This document shows positions 22,006 through 33,174 of a stretch of 64,000 nucleotides of DNA, one piece after another. The stretch comes from Sideroxydans sp. GTDB lineage: Bacteria > Pseudomonadota > Gammaproteobacteria > Burkholderiales > Gallionellaceae. The notes beneath the pieces were generated by a model that was given only the letters and a program-made list of their open reading frames with translations, was not told the DNA's origin and did no database searches. Position 1 is the first letter of the stretch; each line of letters begins with the position of its first letter. The stretch is from the NCBI GenBank assembly GCA_016124455.1, contig WGNQ01000004.1, positions 124,001 to 188,000 of the forward strand, given 5' to 3'. Both the position numbers and the translations under genes were made by a program.

Positions 22006-23313
22006 ATGCTGCGTAACAAAACGATATTTGCCATGCTGCTATGGCTGGCCTGTGTGGCAAACGTCCAGGCTGACGACCCGCAGAAGCAGGTGGCACCCAT
22101 CGACCAGATCGTTGCGGTGGTCAACGATGACGTGATTACGCGCAATGAACTGGATGAGCGCATCGACGTTGTAAAGAAGCAGCTGCAGCGGCAGGGAACA
22201 CCGTTACCTGCTGCCGAGATACTGCAAAAACAGCTGCTCGAACGCATGATCATGGACATGCTGCAGGCGCAATATGCCAAAGAGACCGGCGTGCGTGTCG
22301 ATGATGCAGAGGTTGACAAGTCGCTGCAGCGCATCGCGCAACAGAACAATTTTCCATCGGTGGATGCTTTCAAGGCCAAGCTTGAAGAGCAGGGTGTGGA
22401 TTTCAAGAAATTCCGCGAGGAAATCCGCGGTGAAATCATCGCCACCCGATTGCGTGAGCGGGAGGTCGACAGCAAGCTGATAATCACGGAAAGCGAGGTC
22501 GATAATTATCTTGCCACCGAAGCCAAGCAAATGGGTAAGGGCGAGGAATATCACCTGGCGCATATTTTCGTGGTGATACCGGAACAGGCCAGTGCCGAGA
22601 AAATCCAGGCCAGCCAGCAGCGGGCAAACGAAGCGCTGAACCAGTTGCATGCGGGTGCCGATTTTGCCCAGGTGGCGGCCGGCTTCTCTGATGCCAAGGA
22701 TGCGCTGCAGGGCGGTGATCTGGGGTGGCGCCCATCCGACCAGATTCCGCCGGGTTTCCGGGAAGTGCTGCAAAAAATGCAGCCGGGCGAAGTTTCGCCA
22801 TTGCTGCGCAGCCCGAACGGTTTTCACATCATCAAGCTGGTTGATCGTCGCCACCATGACACACCGATGCTCATCACGCAGACCCATGTGCGCCATATCC
22901 TGATCAAGACCAGTGACCTGGTGCCGGACAGTGAAGCCAGAAGCCGCTTGCTGGATATCAAGCGGCGCATTGAAGGCGGTGCCAGCTTCGCCGAGCAGGC
23001 CCGGCTTTATTCCGAAGATGGCAGTGCCTCGCAAGGTGGCGACCTGGGCTGGATTTCGCCTGGTGAGACCATACCGGAATTTGAAAAGGCGATGAATGCG
23101 TTGCAGCCTGGTGAGATGAGCGGGCCGGTGCAAACCGGTTTCGGCTGGCACCTGATCCAGGTGCTGGAGCGGCGCACGACCGACGTTAGCGAAGAGCAGA
23201 AACGCCAGCAGGCACGCCTTGCCATCCGCGCTTTCAAGTCTGACGAAGCCTGGCAGGACTGGTTGCGCCAGCTGCGCGACCGCGCCTACGTCGAATACCG
23301 CGATAACAATTGA
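22006..23313 (+). CDS. surA: periplasmic chaperone/peptidyl-prolyl isomerase SurA
   Basis: The 435-aa exported protein has a signal peptide ending at VQA/DDP (residue 22), a SurA N-terminal chaperone domain (about 28-160, starting IDQIVAVVNDDVITRNELDE), and two parvulin domains (about 175-275 and 288-388). Each parvulin domain has the paired HIFVV/HILIK strand, GGDLGW and GFHIIK/GWHLIQ motifs. It escorts outer-membrane proteins, including LptD, through the periplasm. AGGAAG lies 5-10 nt before the ATG, and the gap to lptD is 23 bp. Confidence 0.96.
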   Translation: MLRNKTIFAMLLWLACVANVQADDPQKQVAPIDQIVAVVNDDVITRNELDERIDVVKKQLQRQGTPLPAAEILQKQLLERMIMDMLQAQYAKETGVRVDDAEVDKSLQRIAQQNNFPSVDAFKAKLEEQGVDFKKFREEIRGEIIATRLREREVDSKLIITESEVDNYLATEAKQMGKGEEYHLAHIFVVIPEQASAEKIQASQQRANEALNQLHAGADFAQVAAGFSDAKDALQGGDLGWRPSDQIPPGFREVLQKMQPGEVSPLLRSPNGFHIIKLVDRRHHDTPMLITQTHVRHILIKTSDLVPDSEARSRLLDIKRRIEGGASFAEQARLYSEDGSASQGGDLGWISPGETIPEFEKAMNALQPGEMSGPVQTGFGWHLIQVLERRTTDVSEEQKRQQARLAIRAFKSDEAWQDWLRQLRDRAYVEYRDNN

Positions 23314-23320
23314 CGGCCCG

Positions 23321-24322
23321 ATGACGCAGACCATTCCGGTGCTGGCGGTAACCTCCGGTGAACCCGCTGGCATCGGCCCGGATATCTGTTTGCAGCTGGC
23401 GCAACACAGGCACAGGCAGGTGCTGGTGGTGCTGGCCGACAGGAATTTTCTGCAACAGCGTGCGCAACAGCTGGGTTATCAGGTGGAACTGGTCGATTAC
23501 CCGGCCTCGTCGCTACGTCCTTTGCCGGCCGGACAGCTTTATGTCCTGCACCAGCCGTTGCAGCAGGCGGCCAGGGCCGGAGCGCTGAACCCGGCCAACA
23601 GCCCCTATGTGCTGGATCTGCTGACCCGTGCGGTGCAGGGTTGCCAGGCGGCGGAGTTCGACGGCATGGTTACCGCGCCGGTACACAAGGGTGTGATCAA
23701 CGATGCCGGTATTCCCTTCACTGGCCATACCGAATTTCTGGCCGGACAGACCGGTGCCGCGCAAGTGGTGATGATGCTGGTGGGCGGCGGCATGCGCGTG
23801 GCGCTCGCGACCACGCATTTGCCGTTGCACGCGGTGCCGGCGGCGATTACTGCAATATTGCTGGAAAATGTGCTGCACATCATGCAGCGCGACCTGGTAC
23901 GGTATTTCGGCATTGTGCGGCCGCGCATCCTGGTGGCGGGGCTTAATCCGCATGCTGGTGAAGGCGGCCATCTCGGGCGTGAAGAAGTCGACATCATGAT
24001 TCCGGTACTGGACCGGTTGCGTGCTGCGGGCATGGATGTCAGCGTACCGTTGCCGGCCGACACGCTGTTTGCACCACACTGCCTTGCGCAATGCGACTGT
24101 GTGCTGGCGATGTACCATGACCAGGGGTTGCCGGTATTGAAGCATGCCAGTTTTGGGCAGGGGGTAAACGTTACGCTGGGCCTGCCCATCATCCGTACTT
24201 CGGTGGATCACGGTACGGCGCTCGAACTCGCCGGCAGCGGCCGCGCCGATGTGGGCAGCTTGCTCGAGGCGATCAATATGGCGGCAGAGATGGTGCGCCA
24301 CGAACGCGGGCACGATGCATAA
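23321..24322 (+). CDS. pdxA: 4-hydroxythreonine-4-phosphate dehydrogenase
   Basis: The 333-aa enzyme of pyridoxal-5'-phosphate synthesis oxidises 4-phosphohydroxythreonine with NAD. Motifs include [12 protein letters not shown] at the N-terminus, the metal-binding histidines in FTGHTEFLA and [11 protein letters not shown], and [19 protein letters not shown]. The start at ATG 23321 lies 7 bp after surA; the longer frame to 23219 is inside surA. It overlaps ksgA by 8 bp. The surA-pdxA-ksgA order is conserved across many gamma- and betaproteobacteria. Confidence 0.96.
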   Translation: MTQTIPVLAVTSGEPAGIGPDICLQLAQHRHRQVLVVLADRNFLQQRAQQLGYQVELVDYPASSLRPLPAGQLYVLHQPLQQAARAGALNPANSPYVLDLLTRAVQGCQAAEFDGMVTAPVHKGVINDAGIPFTGHTEFLAGQTGAAQVVMMLVGGGMRVALATTHLPLHAVPAAITAILLENVLHIMQRDLVRYFGIVRPRILVAGLNPHAGEGGHLGREEVDIMIPVLDRLRAAGMDVSVPLPADTLFAPHCLAQCDCVLAMYHDQGLPVLKHASFGQGVNVTLGLPIIRTSVDHGTALELAGSGRADVGSLLEAINMAAEMVRHERGHDA

Positions 24323-25130
24323 GGCCCGTAAACGTTTCGGCCAGAATTTCCTGGTGGATGAGCAGATCATCGCTGACATCGTGCGGGCCATCCATCCCGT
24401 GCCGTCCGATAACATGGTGGAAATCGGCCCGGGCCTGGGCGCACTGACTCGCCCCCTGCTCCAGCAGCTCGACCGGTTACATGTGGTGGAGATTGATCGC
24501 GACATCATTGCACGACTGGAGCGGGACTATCCCGCCGATGACGCAACGCAGAAACACAAACTTATCATTCACGCCGGCGATGCATTGAAATTCGACCTGG
24601 CGCAGTTGCCGGCACCGCTGCGTGTGGTAGGCAATCTACCCTATAATATTTCTTCGCCGCTGCTGTTCCATTTTGCGGCTTACGCCGAGCGCATTACCGA
24701 CATGCATTTCATGTTGCAGAACGAAGTGGTGGAACGCATGGTGGCTGCGCCTTCGACGCCGCAATACGGCAGGTTGTCGGTGATGCTGCAGTACCGCTTC
24801 TGCATGGAAAAGCTGCTCGATGTGCCGCCGCAATCATTCCGCCCGGCGCCCAAGGTCGATTCCGCCATCGTGCGCATGATCCCGTTACCGGCAGGTGAAG
24901 TGTCGGTTACGGACGAGAAATTGTTTTCGGAAATCGTCGGTGCAGCGTTCGGCCAGCGCCGCAAGACGCTGCGCAATACCTTGAAACCCTATCTCGACGA
25001 GCATGATCTTGAGCAACTCGGTATTGATGCCCGGTTGCGCGCAGAAAACCTGGGCATCCCGGAATTTTCCCGTGTTGCCAACTGGCTGGCCGGCAAAGCA
25101 AATACACCTAGCCCGCCTTGTGCTGGATGA
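24315..25130 (+). CDS. ksgA: 16S rRNA m6(2)A1518/A1519 dimethyltransferase
   Basis: The 271-aa enzyme methylates two adjacent adenosines in helix 45 of 16S rRNA late in small-subunit assembly. Signatures are [10 protein letters not shown] at the start, the SAM motif [11 protein letters not shown], and the [12 protein letters not shown] catalytic motif (N-L-P-Y). Start ATG 24315 lies within the pdxA end (8-bp overlap); the longer frame to 24249 is inside pdxA. Its last 23 bp overlap the 3' end of the convergent gloA, so its C-terminal tail (TPSPPCAG) is read from DNA that also codes gloA. Confidence 0.96.
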   Translation: MHKARKRFGQNFLVDEQIIADIVRAIHPVPSDNMVEIGPGLGALTRPLLQQLDRLHVVEIDRDIIARLERDYPADDATQKHKLIIHAGDALKFDLAQLPAPLRVVGNLPYNISSPLLFHFAAYAERITDMHFMLQNEVVERMVAAPSTPQYGRLSVMLQYRFCMEKLLDVPPQSFRPAPKVDSAIVRMIPLPAGEVSVTDEKLFSEIVGAAFGQRRKTLRNTLKPYLDEHDLEQLGIDARLRAENLGIPEFSRVANWLAGKANTPSPPCAG

Positions 25131-25497
25131 ACTCGATCTTGTAGCCGTCCGGGTCTTCCACAAAGGCAATCACCGTGGAACCGTGTTTCATCGGCCCGGC
25201 CTCGCGTACTACCTTGCCGCCGCGCTGTTTGACCATTTCACAGGCGCGATAGGCATCATCGACCTCGATGGCAAGATGTCCATAGCCTGAACCCAATTCG
25301 TATTTGGCTACGTCCCAGTTGTAGGTGAGTTCGAGTACCGCAGCCTTGGCTTCATCCTGGTAGCCAACGAAAGCGAGCGTGAACTTGCCTTCGGGGTAAT
25401 CCTGACGGCGCAACAGCCGCATGCCGAGCACGTCGGTGTAAAATATTAAGGATTGGTCCAGATTACCCACGCGTAGCATGGTGTGCAAAATGCGCAT
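25108..25497 (-). CDS. gloA: lactoylglutathione lyase (glyoxalase I)
   Basis: The 129-aa enzyme isomerises the hemithioacetal of methylglyoxal and glutathione. The four metal ligands fall exactly where E. coli GlxI has them: His5 (MRILHTM), Glu56 (VLELTYN), His74 (GYGHLAIE) and Glu122 (KIEFIQ). The length is that of the Ni-type bacterial enzyme. It is a single gene convergent with ksgA (23-bp 3' overlap) and divergent from thiD. I see no assignable motif in the 112-bp gap to thiD. Confidence 0.96.
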   Translation of the reverse strand: MRILHTMLRVGNLDQSLIFYTDVLGMRLLRRQDYPEGKFTLAFVGYQDEAKAAVLELTYNWDVAKYELGSGYGHLAIEVDDAYRACEMVKQRGGKVVREAGPMKHGSTVIAFVEDPDGYKIEFIQHKAG

Positions 25498-25609
25498 TAT
25501 TTCCTCCCAGTTCAGATTCTGCCGACGGTACCAAGACTAACCGACACGCGTCGGTGGCGCAGCCGATATGGACATTTTCAGTTAGAATCGCTATTCATCT
25601 TTATATTCT

Positions 25610-26458
25610 ATGACATCTACTATCATGTCTGATATCCCGCCCATCGTTCTTACGTTTGCCGCGACCGACCCGAGCAGTGGCGCGGGCATGCAGGCGGACA
25701 TCCTGACCATCGCCAGCATGGGCTGTCACCCACTGTCGGTGGTAACGGCGATCACGGTGCAGGATACCAGCGGCGTAGACGATTTGCTGCCGATCGATTC
25801 GGAATGGGTGGCCGATCAGGCGCGTGCAGTACTGGAAGACATGCCGGTCAATGCTTTCAAGATCGGCTTGCTCGGCAGCGTGGAAAACATTGCTGTGATC
25901 GCCGAAATAATTTCGGACTATCCGGACATTCCGCTGGTACTGGATCCGGTGCTGACCTCGGGCCGCGGCGACGAACTGGCCAACGAAGACATGGCGGATG
26001 CCCTGCGCGAATTGCTGTTGCCGCAGACCACCATCCTTACGCCGAACAGTATAGAAGCGCGACGCCTGGTACACGACGAGGACAATGATGAAGACAATCC
26101 GGACCTGGCCGAATGTGCCAAGCGCATTTTGCAAATGGGCTGCGAATACGTACTGGTGACCGGCACGCATGAGCATACGCCTAAGGTGGCGAATACCTTG
26201 TACAACGAACACGGACTGGTGCGCAGCGATGAATGGCCGCGCCTGGCCGGCATTTACCATGGGTCGGGCTGTACGCTGGCTTCAGCGATTGCGGCGCTGC
26301 TGGCAAATGGTCTGCCGATGGCCGAAGCGGTGAAGGAGGCACAGGAGTTCACCTGGCAGGCCTTGCAATACGGTTTCCGCCCCGGTATGGGGCAGCACAT
26401 TCCCGATCGCCTGTTCTGGGCGCGGGATGAAGAGGATGTCCCTGATACACGCCATTAA
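25610..26458 (+). CDS. thiD: hydroxymethylpyrimidine/phosphomethylpyrimidine kinase
   Basis: The 282-aa ribokinase-fold kinase phosphorylates HMP and HMP-P for thiamine synthesis. Visible features are TFAATDPSSGAGMQADI at the N-terminus, MGCHPLSVVTAITVQ, VLDPVLTSGRG and the anion-hole motif YHGSGCTLASAIAA. The acidic stretch DEDNDEDN at about residues 155-162 is unusual and probably a surface loop. Start: ATG 25610, with ATG 25625 as an equal candidate; neither has a Shine-Dalgarno. It overlaps thiE by about 30 bp, so translational coupling is likely. No TPP riboswitch was found upstream. Confidence 0.93.
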   Translation: MTSTIMSDIPPIVLTFAATDPSSGAGMQADILTIASMGCHPLSVVTAITVQDTSGVDDLLPIDSEWVADQARAVLEDMPVNAFKIGLLGSVENIAVIAEIISDYPDIPLVLDPVLTSGRGDELANEDMADALRELLLPQTTILTPNSIEARRLVHDEDNDEDNPDLAECAKRILQMGCEYVLVTGTHEHTPKVANTLYNEHGLVRSDEWPRLAGIYHGSGCTLASAIAALLANGLPMAEAVKEAQEFTWQALQYGFRPGMGQHIPDRLFWARDEEDVPDTRH

Positions 26459-27074
26459 TGGGCTGTATGCCGTCACCCCGGATTGCAGCGATACGCAAGA
26501 GTTGTTGCGCAGGGTGAGGCTTGCCCTGGAGGGCGGCGCCAGCGTGCTGCAGTACCGTAACAAAATAGCGGGTAAAGCGCTGCAGCTGATCCAGGCCCGG
26601 GCATTGCGTGAACTGACCCGGGAATTCGCCGTACCGTTGATCGTCAACGACGATGTGCATCTGGCCGCGCAGGCGGAGGCGGATGGCGTGCACCTGGGAG
26701 AGGCGGACGAATCGCTGGACGCTGCGCGCACCGTACTGGGTTCGGGAAAAATCATTGGCATCTCTTGCTATAATCGCCTGTCGCTGGCGCAGGAGGCGGC
26801 AGCGACAGGCGCCGATTACGTGGCGTTCGGGGCCTTCTTCCCTTCCGCCGTCAAGCCAGGTGCGGTGGCTGCGAATATGGAATTGTTGCAGCAGGCGCGC
26901 GAACTGGATGTGCCGCTGGTGGCGATCGGCGGAATTACTGCGGCAAACGGCGTAGCGCTGGTGCAAGCCGGGGTGGATGCGCTGGCGGTAATTTCGGCGC
27001 TGTTCGATGCAGTGGACATACGGGCGGCTGCGCAGGATTTTTCAAAACTTTTTAGCCAGGATTTTGCATCATGA
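26427..27074 (+). CDS. thiE: thiamine-phosphate synthase
   Basis: The 215-aa TIM-barrel enzyme joins HMP-PP and thiazole phosphate. Family motifs are [14 protein letters not shown] (LQxRxK phosphate site), [35 protein letters not shown] and AIGGITAAN. The start may be ATG 26427 or 26436, both inside the end of thiD. It is followed by hemL with an ATGA overlap, so thiD-thiE-hemL-engB form one tight operon. Confidence 0.95.
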   Translation: MKRMSLIHAINGLYAVTPDCSDTQELLRRVRLALEGGASVLQYRNKIAGKALQLIQARALRELTREFAVPLIVNDDVHLAAQAEADGVHLGEADESLDAARTVLGSGKIIGISCYNRLSLAQEAAATGADYVAFGAFFPSAVKPGAVAANMELLQQARELDVPLVAIGGITAANGVALVQAGVDALAVISALFDAVDIRAAAQDFSKLFSQDFAS

Positions 27075-28351
27075 CTTCACATAACCAGGAATTGTTCGAC
27101 CAATCGCAGCACGTCATACCCGGCGGTGTGAATTCACCGGTACGCGCGTTCAAGTCGGTGGGTGGCACGCCGCTCTTCTTCAAGCGCGGACAGGGTGCCT
27201 ATGTGTGGGACGCGGACGACAAGCGCTATATAGATTACGTCAATTCCTGGGGGCCGATGATTGTTGGCCATTGCCACCCTGAAGTGGTCAAGGCCGTGCA
27301 AGCCGCTGCCGCTGAGGGCTTGGGCTTCGGCGCGCCGACCGCTGCCGAACTGGAGATCGCCGAAACGCTGTGCAAAATACTGCCCAGTCTGGAAATGGTG
27401 CGACTGGTCAGTTCGGGCACCGAGGCGACGATGACGGCAATCCGCCTGGCGCGCGGCTTCACCGGGCGCAGCCGCATCATCAAGTTCGAGGGCTGCTATC
27501 ACGGCCATTCCGATGGCCTGCTGGTCAAGGCTGGTTCCGGTGCGCTGACCTTTGGCCAGCCGAGTTCTTCCGGGGTGCCGGCCGAGATCGCTGCGCTGAC
27601 GACGGTACTGGATTACAACGATGTGGCTGGCCTGGAGAAGACCTTCGCCGAGGTTGGCAACGAAATCGCAGCGGTGATCGTTGAGCCGGTGGCCGGCAAT
27701 ATGAACCTGATCCTGCCCAAACGGGAGTTTCTCGATGCGATGCGCAGCCTCTGCACCAAGCATGGTGCGGTGCTGATCCTGGACGAGGTGATGTCGGGGT
27801 TCCGCGTCGGCCTGCAGGGTGCGCACGGCCATTACGGTATCCAGCCAGACCTGATTACGCTGGGCAAAGTGATGGGTGGTGGCCTGCCTGCTGCGGCCTT
27901 TGGTGGGCGACGCGACGTCATGCAATGTCTGGCACCGCTGGGTGCGGTGTACCAGGCCGGCACACTGTCCGGCAATCCAGTGGCGGTGGCAGCGGGCCTG
28001 TCCACGTTGAAGCTGGTGCAGGTGCCGGGTTTTTACGAGCGTCTGACCCAGCTTGCGAAGCAGATGACCGAGGGTTTGAGTGCAGTCGCTGCGAAACACG
28101 GCATTCCATTCAGTGCGCAATCCATCGGCAGCATGTTCGGCCTGTATTTCAGCAAGACGGTGCCGACTTCTTATGCCGAGGTCATGGCCTGCGACAAGGA
28201 AGCCTTCAACCGTTTCTTCCATGCCATGCTGGGCGAAGGTGTTTATCTTGCGCCTTCGGCGTTTGAGGCAGGTTTCGTTTCGGCTGCGCACAGCGACGCC
28301 GACATCGCGGCGACCATCGCTGCCGCCGACAAGATTTTCGCTGCCTGGTAA
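27071..28351 (+). CDS. hemL: glutamate-1-semialdehyde 2,1-aminomutase
   Basis: The 426-aa class-III PLP enzyme makes 5-aminolevulinate in the C5 heme pathway. PLP lysine is Lys266 in [17 protein letters not shown], with [19 protein letters not shown] at the N-terminus and [20 protein letters not shown] as the cofactor phosphate region. It lies in an operon with thiamine genes. hemB and hemE are also in the window, giving three steps of heme synthesis. Start and stop overlap neighbours (ATGA, TAATG). Confidence 0.97.
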   Translation: MTSHNQELFDQSQHVIPGGVNSPVRAFKSVGGTPLFFKRGQGAYVWDADDKRYIDYVNSWGPMIVGHCHPEVVKAVQAAAAEGLGFGAPTAAELEIAETLCKILPSLEMVRLVSSGTEATMTAIRLARGFTGRSRIIKFEGCYHGHSDGLLVKAGSGALTFGQPSSSGVPAEIAALTTVLDYNDVAGLEKTFAEVGNEIAAVIVEPVAGNMNLILPKREFLDAMRSLCTKHGAVLILDEVMSGFRVGLQGAHGHYGIQPDLITLGKVMGGGLPAAAFGGRRDVMQCLAPLGAVYQAGTLSGNPVAVAAGLSTLKLVQVPGFYERLTQLAKQMTEGLSAVAAKHGIPFSAQSIGSMFGLYFSKTVPTSYAEVMACDKEAFNRFFHAMLGEGVYLAPSAFEAGFVSAAHSDADIAATIAAADKIFAAW

Positions 28352-28953
28352 TGGGTTTATTTTCCAGAGCGGCATTCTTTACTACGGTCAACCACCTGCG
28401 TGACCTGCCGTTACATGGTGGCAGGGAGGTTGCATTTGCCGGGCGTTCAAATGCCGGAAAATCAAGTGCGATCAATACATTGGCAAATCATACCCGGCTT
28501 GCCTTCACCAGCAAGACGCCAGGGCGCACCCAGCACATCAACTACTTTTCCTTGGGCGAGAATCACTATCTGGTTGATTTGCCTGGTTATGGCTACGCCA
28601 AGGTGCCGCCGGATATACGAGCCCATTGGGAGGGACTGCTGAGTCAGTACCTGCAAACCCGGGAGGCCTTGTGTGGTTTGGTGGTAATCATGGATTCACG
28701 ACATCCGTTGACTGAGCTTGATGAGCAGATGCTTTCATGGTTTGCGCCTACCGGTAAGCCGGTGCATGTGCTGCTGACCAAGTCGGACAAGTTGTCCCGC
28801 CAGCAGGCGATGCAAACGCTGAGTCATGTTAGGTTACACTTGACCGAGCATTACCCGCATTGTTCGGTACAGTTGTTTTCGAGTTTGAAGAAAACAGGTA
28901 CGGATGAGGCAGAAGCGGTGATAGCAAGCTGGTTTTCGGAGGGGGATGGATAA
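28351..28953 (+). CDS. engB: ribosome-biogenesis GTPase EngB (YihA/YsxC)
   Basis: The 200-aa TRAFAC GTPase has G1 [10 protein letters not shown]3 DLPGYGYAK and G4 TKSDK, plus [11 protein letters not shown] in the switch region. It acts in 50S subunit maturation. The ATG overlaps the hemL stop (TAATG). Its TAA lies on the T-run of a strong terminator for a minus-strand transcript, described separately as a small RNA candidate. Confidence 0.96.
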   Translation: MGLFSRAAFFTTVNHLRDLPLHGGREVAFAGRSNAGKSSAINTLANHTRLAFTSKTPGRTQHINYFSLGENHYLVDLPGYGYAKVPPDIRAHWEGLLSQYLQTREALCGLVVIMDSRHPLTELDEQMLSWFAPTGKPVHVLLTKSDKLSRQQAMQTLSHVRLHLTEHYPHCSVQLFSSLKKTGTDEAEAVIASWFSEGDG

Positions 28954-29059
28954 AAAAATGCCCCTAGCTAAAGGGGGAAGCTAGGGGCAAAGGTGTCTTA
29001 ACAGTAGGGTTAAGACGACCCGCTCAGGGAGGAGAAACGGGAGATGACTCACATCATCT
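28953..29059 (-). ncRNA. candidate trans-acting small RNA convergent with engB
   Basis: The minus strand of the engB-hemB gap reads as a compact RNA of about 107 nt. From 5': stem AGATGA/TCATCT (29059-29054 with 29047-29042); stem CCCG/CGGG closing a loop containing TCTCCTCCC; stem GTCTTAAC/GTTAAGAC (29016-29009 with 29002-28995); and a 10-bp terminator stem GCCCCTAGCT/AGCTAGGGGC with seven T after it (28958-28952). The U-run exists only on the minus strand, which fixes the direction. The CU-rich loops could pair with Shine-Dalgarno sequences. The position, convergent to engB, is that of Spot 42 and ErsA. I cannot assign it to a named family. Confidence 0.65.
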
Positions 29060-29065
29060 GCAAAG

Positions 29066-30131
<1,066 letters not shown>

Positions 30132-30142
30132 AGGCAAGGGAG

Positions 30143-30778
30143 TCAGATGGCGGCGATGTCCGTTATCTGAGCCGCGCGGTCCGGTGTTTGCTGCAACAGA
30201 GCTGCTACAGCCGCCAGGTCCGCATGAGTTTCCGTTTTGCGGCTACCGCTATGCCGGGCATTCTCCGGCAGCACGGCCAGCCTAATCGGGGCGCCGCGCT
30301 CGGCTTGCAGGGTAAAGCTGGGAACTGTCTGCGGCCTGCCCGCAAGGCTGGTTCGCCACTCCCCGCTTTCAAATGGCTGGTTGTGCTTGAATAAATGCAT
30401 CATCACCGCCTTCTCGTCATCAGAATAGATAACCAGATTGATATCCGACTGCGCGCCTGCCGTGCCGTTCAGCACCGAGCCGGTAAGGTAAGGATGGAAC
30501 GGTTCCAGCAAGTGCATGGCGGCAAGTGCCTGTTCGCGCAACTGATGCAGGATGGCAGGGTGTGCCTCACGTTGATACAGGGCGCGAAAGCTGCGTAGTG
30601 CCTCATCGATTTCCTGATTGCTGGGCAGATGCTGGGTATCTCCGGCGCCCATTTGCCTCGCAGCCTTGCGTTTGGCGAATGTGTAGTCGGTAATGCCATC
30701 CTCGGCCATCAATCGGGCCGCATGATGTGCAAGCTGTTCGCGCATGAGGTCACGCCGGTGCGTGTGATTTTTGGCCAT
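30143..30778 (-). CDS. uncharacterised protein with nucleotidyltransferase-like core
   Basis: This 211-aa soluble protein has no signal peptide or membrane segment. Residues about 1-60 are basic and helical (MAKNHTHRRDLMREQLAHHA). Around residue 98 it carries GSVLNGTAGAQSDINLVIYS, which looks like the GS-x-D-hydrophobic-N/D signature of minimal nucleotidyltransferases, here with D-I-N where D-x-D is usual. The third catalytic carboxylate is not obvious, so it may be inactive or not a true transferase. It is 7 bp downstream of the PBP1A gene on the same strand, hence probably co-transcribed. I can name no function; homologues occur in betaproteobacteria as hypothetical proteins. Confidence 0.7.
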   Translation of the reverse strand: MAKNHTHRRDLMREQLAHHAARLMAEDGITDYTFAKRKAARQMGAGDTQHLPSNQEIDEALRSFRALYQREAHPAILHQLREQALAAMHLLEPFHPYLTGSVLNGTAGAQSDINLVIYSDDEKAVMMHLFKHNQPFESGEWRTSLAGRPQTVPSFTLQAERGAPIRLAVLPENARHSGSRKTETHADLAAVAALLQQTPDRAAQITDIAAI

Positions 30779-30785
30779 AACTGCT

Positions 30786-33098
30786 TCAGAACAACTGATC
30801 TTTCACGGTATCAGCAGGCTTGATTTCGGACTCGGTCGGTGGCGTGCTTTGCAGGGGCGGCAGGTTCTCCTGATAGAAATATTCTGTGCGATCACCATTG
30901 GGGTCGCGGTAGCCTTGCGCATTGATGCGGGCAGCAACCATATTATCAGGCATGGTATAGGTGGCCTCCGGTACATCCTTGAGCACCTTGCTCATGTACG
31001 ACATCCACATGGGTAGCGCGGCTCCGCCGCCCGTTTCCCTTTCACCCAGGCTGTGCGGAGTATCGAACCCCACCCAGGAAATGCCCACGACGGTGGGTTG
31101 GAAGCCGCAAAACCAGGCATCCATTGAGTCGCTGGTAGTGCCGGTTTTGCCAGCCAGATCCTGGCGGCCCAATTGCATGGCGCGAACCGCGGTGCCGCGG
31201 CGTACGACATCCTGCATCATGCTGACCATGCTGTAAGCATTCCGTACATCGATTACCTGTTCGGCATTTTCTCCAGCCACTACCGGCTCTGCCTTGCTAA
31301 GTACGTTGCCATTGGCATCTTCAATGCGCTGGATGAAATAGGGTGTAACGCGAAAGCCGCCGTTGGCAAAAACAGAATAACCCTCCAGCAACTGCATCGG
31401 CGTAACTGAGCCGGCGCCGAGAGCCATGGTGAGGTAGGGCGGGTGTTTGGCGGCATCGAAGCCAAACTTGGTGATGTAATCCTGTGCATATTGCGGGGTG
31501 ATGGCCTGCAGGATGCGTATGGAAACCAGGTTTTTGGATTTGGCCAATGCATCGCGCATACGCATGGGGCCGTCAAAGCCGCCTTCGTAGTTCTTGGGCT
31601 GCCAGGCTTCGCCGCCGGTCTCAGCGGCATCAATTACCAGTGGCGCATCGTTAATCACCGAGGCCGGGGTAAAACCCTTTTCAAGCGCGGCGGAATAAAT
31701 GAAGGGCTTGAAACTTGAGCCAGGCTGGCGCCATGCCTGGGTGACATGATTGAATTGGCTGCGGTTGAAATCAAATCCGCCGACCAGTGAATAGATCATC
31801 CCATCGTGCGGATTGGCCGAAACAAAAGCGGCTTCCACCTGGGGCATTTGCGTAATTTCCCATACGCCCTTCTCATTCTGTTTAATGCGGATGATGGAGC
31901 CGACGCGGATACGCTGGTTCAATGCAACCTGTTTGCTTAATGCGCGCTGTGCAAACCTCAAGCCATGGCCACTGATCTCGACTGTTTGCCCGCCTTTGCA
32001 GTACACGCGGAGCCCCTGATGGTTGATGATCCGTACCACGGCAGGGATCAGGTTGCCGCTATCAGTGACATCCTGCAAGGCTTCTTCCAGCGCCTCATCG
32101 CTATCGTGTTTTTTCAGATCAACGAAACCCTCGGGGCCGCGGTAGCCATGGCGATGATCATAGTCCTCGACGTCCTGGCGGAGGGCTTCATAAGCAGCAT
32201 TCTGATCCTGGCTCCGGATTGTGGTGTAGACCTTGAAACCTTGGGTGTAGGCATCGTCATGATAGCGGTCATACATGGTTTGCCGTACCATCTCGGCCAA
32301 GTAGTCTGCCTTGACCGCATATTCGCGGTTGCCATGCTTGGCGATGATCAGGGGTTGTTGCTGTGCAGTGGCGTATTGCTGATCGTTAATGTCACCCAGC
32401 TCATGCATGCGCCTGAGTACATACAGCTGGCGCAATTTTGCGCGTTTCGGGTTAACCACCGGGTTGTAAGCGGACGGCGCTTTGGGCAGTCCGGCCAGAA
32501 CCGCCATTTCTGCGATGTTTAGTCGATCAAGCGGTTTGCCGAAGTAGACCTGGGCGGCCGCGGCGAAGCCGTAGGCGCGCTGCCCAAGGTAAATCTGGTT
32601 GATGTACAACTGGAGTATTTCGTCCTTGCTGAGATTGTGCTCGATCTTGAAGGCAAGCAAAGCCTCGTTGAATTTCCGAGAAAAGGTTTTTTCCTTGGTC
32701 AGGAAAAAATTACGTGCGACCTGCATGGTGATGGTGCTGGCTCCCTGTTTTGCTCCTCCGGAAATAAAATTGGAATAGGCAGCACGTATTACGCCCATAT
32801 AGTCCACGCCACCATGCTCATAAAAGCGATCATCCTCCGCTGCCAGAATGGCTTGTTGCATCAATTTAGGGACATTGCCGATTTCGACCAGAGCGCGCCG
32901 CTCTTCACCGAATTCCCCGATCAAATCACCTTCCGAACTGTAGACGCGCAGGGGGATCTTCGGGCGATAGTCGGTCAAGGCTTCCAGCGAGGGAAGTGTC
33001 GGGTAGGTGAGCATTGCCGCGAATATGAATAGCAGCAATGGCAACAGGACAAAGGCAAGTGCAGCGATAACCGGGTAGAACCACCAGCGAGAGGTCAT
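30786..33098 (-). CDS. mrcA: penicillin-binding protein 1A, bifunctional transglycosylase/transpeptidase
   Basis: The 770-aa class-A PBP has an N-terminal membrane anchor (residues about 8-32), a GT51 glycosyltransferase domain (about 55-235; AAEDDRFYEHGGVDYMG with the catalytic Glu, then GGAKQGASTITMQVARN), an OB-like insert, and a transpeptidase domain (about 420-690) with SSFK (SxxK), SKN (SxN) and KTGT motifs. It polymerises and cross-links peptidoglycan. It lies divergent from pilM, the arrangement common in beta- and gammaproteobacteria. Confidence 0.96.
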   Translation of the reverse strand: MTSRWWFYPVIAALAFVLLPLLLFIFAAMLTYPTLPSLEALTDYRPKIPLRVYSSEGDLIGEFGEERRALVEIGNVPKLMQQAILAAEDDRFYEHGGVDYMGVIRAAYSNFISGGAKQGASTITMQVARNFFLTKEKTFSRKFNEALLAFKIEHNLSKDEILQLYINQIYLGQRAYGFAAAAQVYFGKPLDRLNIAEMAVLAGLPKAPSAYNPVVNPKRAKLRQLYVLRRMHELGDINDQQYATAQQQPLIIAKHGNREYAVKADYLAEMVRQTMYDRYHDDAYTQGFKVYTTIRSQDQNAAYEALRQDVEDYDHRHGYRGPEGFVDLKKHDSDEALEEALQDVTDSGNLIPAVVRIINHQGLRVYCKGGQTVEISGHGLRFAQRALSKQVALNQRIRVGSIIRIKQNEKGVWEITQMPQVEAAFVSANPHDGMIYSLVGGFDFNRSQFNHVTQAWRQPGSSFKPFIYSAALEKGFTPASVINDAPLVIDAAETGGEAWQPKNYEGGFDGPMRMRDALAKSKNLVSIRILQAITPQYAQDYITKFGFDAAKHPPYLTMALGAGSVTPMQLLEGYSVFANGGFRVTPYFIQRIEDANGNVLSKAEPVVAGENAEQVIDVRNAYSMVSMMQDVVRRGTAVRAMQLGRQDLAGKTGTTSDSMDAWFCGFQPTVVGISWVGFDTPHSLGERETGGGAALPMWMSYMSKVLKDVPEATYTMPDNMVAARINAQGYRDPNGDRTEYFYQENLPPLQSTPPTESEIKPADTVKDQLF

Positions 33099-33130
33099 GG
33101 TGCGGGTTGAATGAGGTTAATCAATCTCAG

Positions 33131-33136
33131 ATTATA
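33131..33136 (-). promoter_or_regulatory. -10 box of the PBP1A gene
   Basis: A perfect TATAAT on the minus strand lies 33 bp before the PBP1A ATG. No good -35 is seen 16-18 bp further up (TTATTT region), so an activator or a weak -35 is implied. Confidence 0.45.
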
Positions 33137-33174
33137 TCGGCTCTGATTAAGAAAAATAACCCCAAACAAAAAAC

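Noticed and set aside
25498..25609. TPP riboswitch upstream of thiD
   Set aside because: The gap is only 112 bp and the conserved CUGAGA and ACCUGA-type cores are absent.
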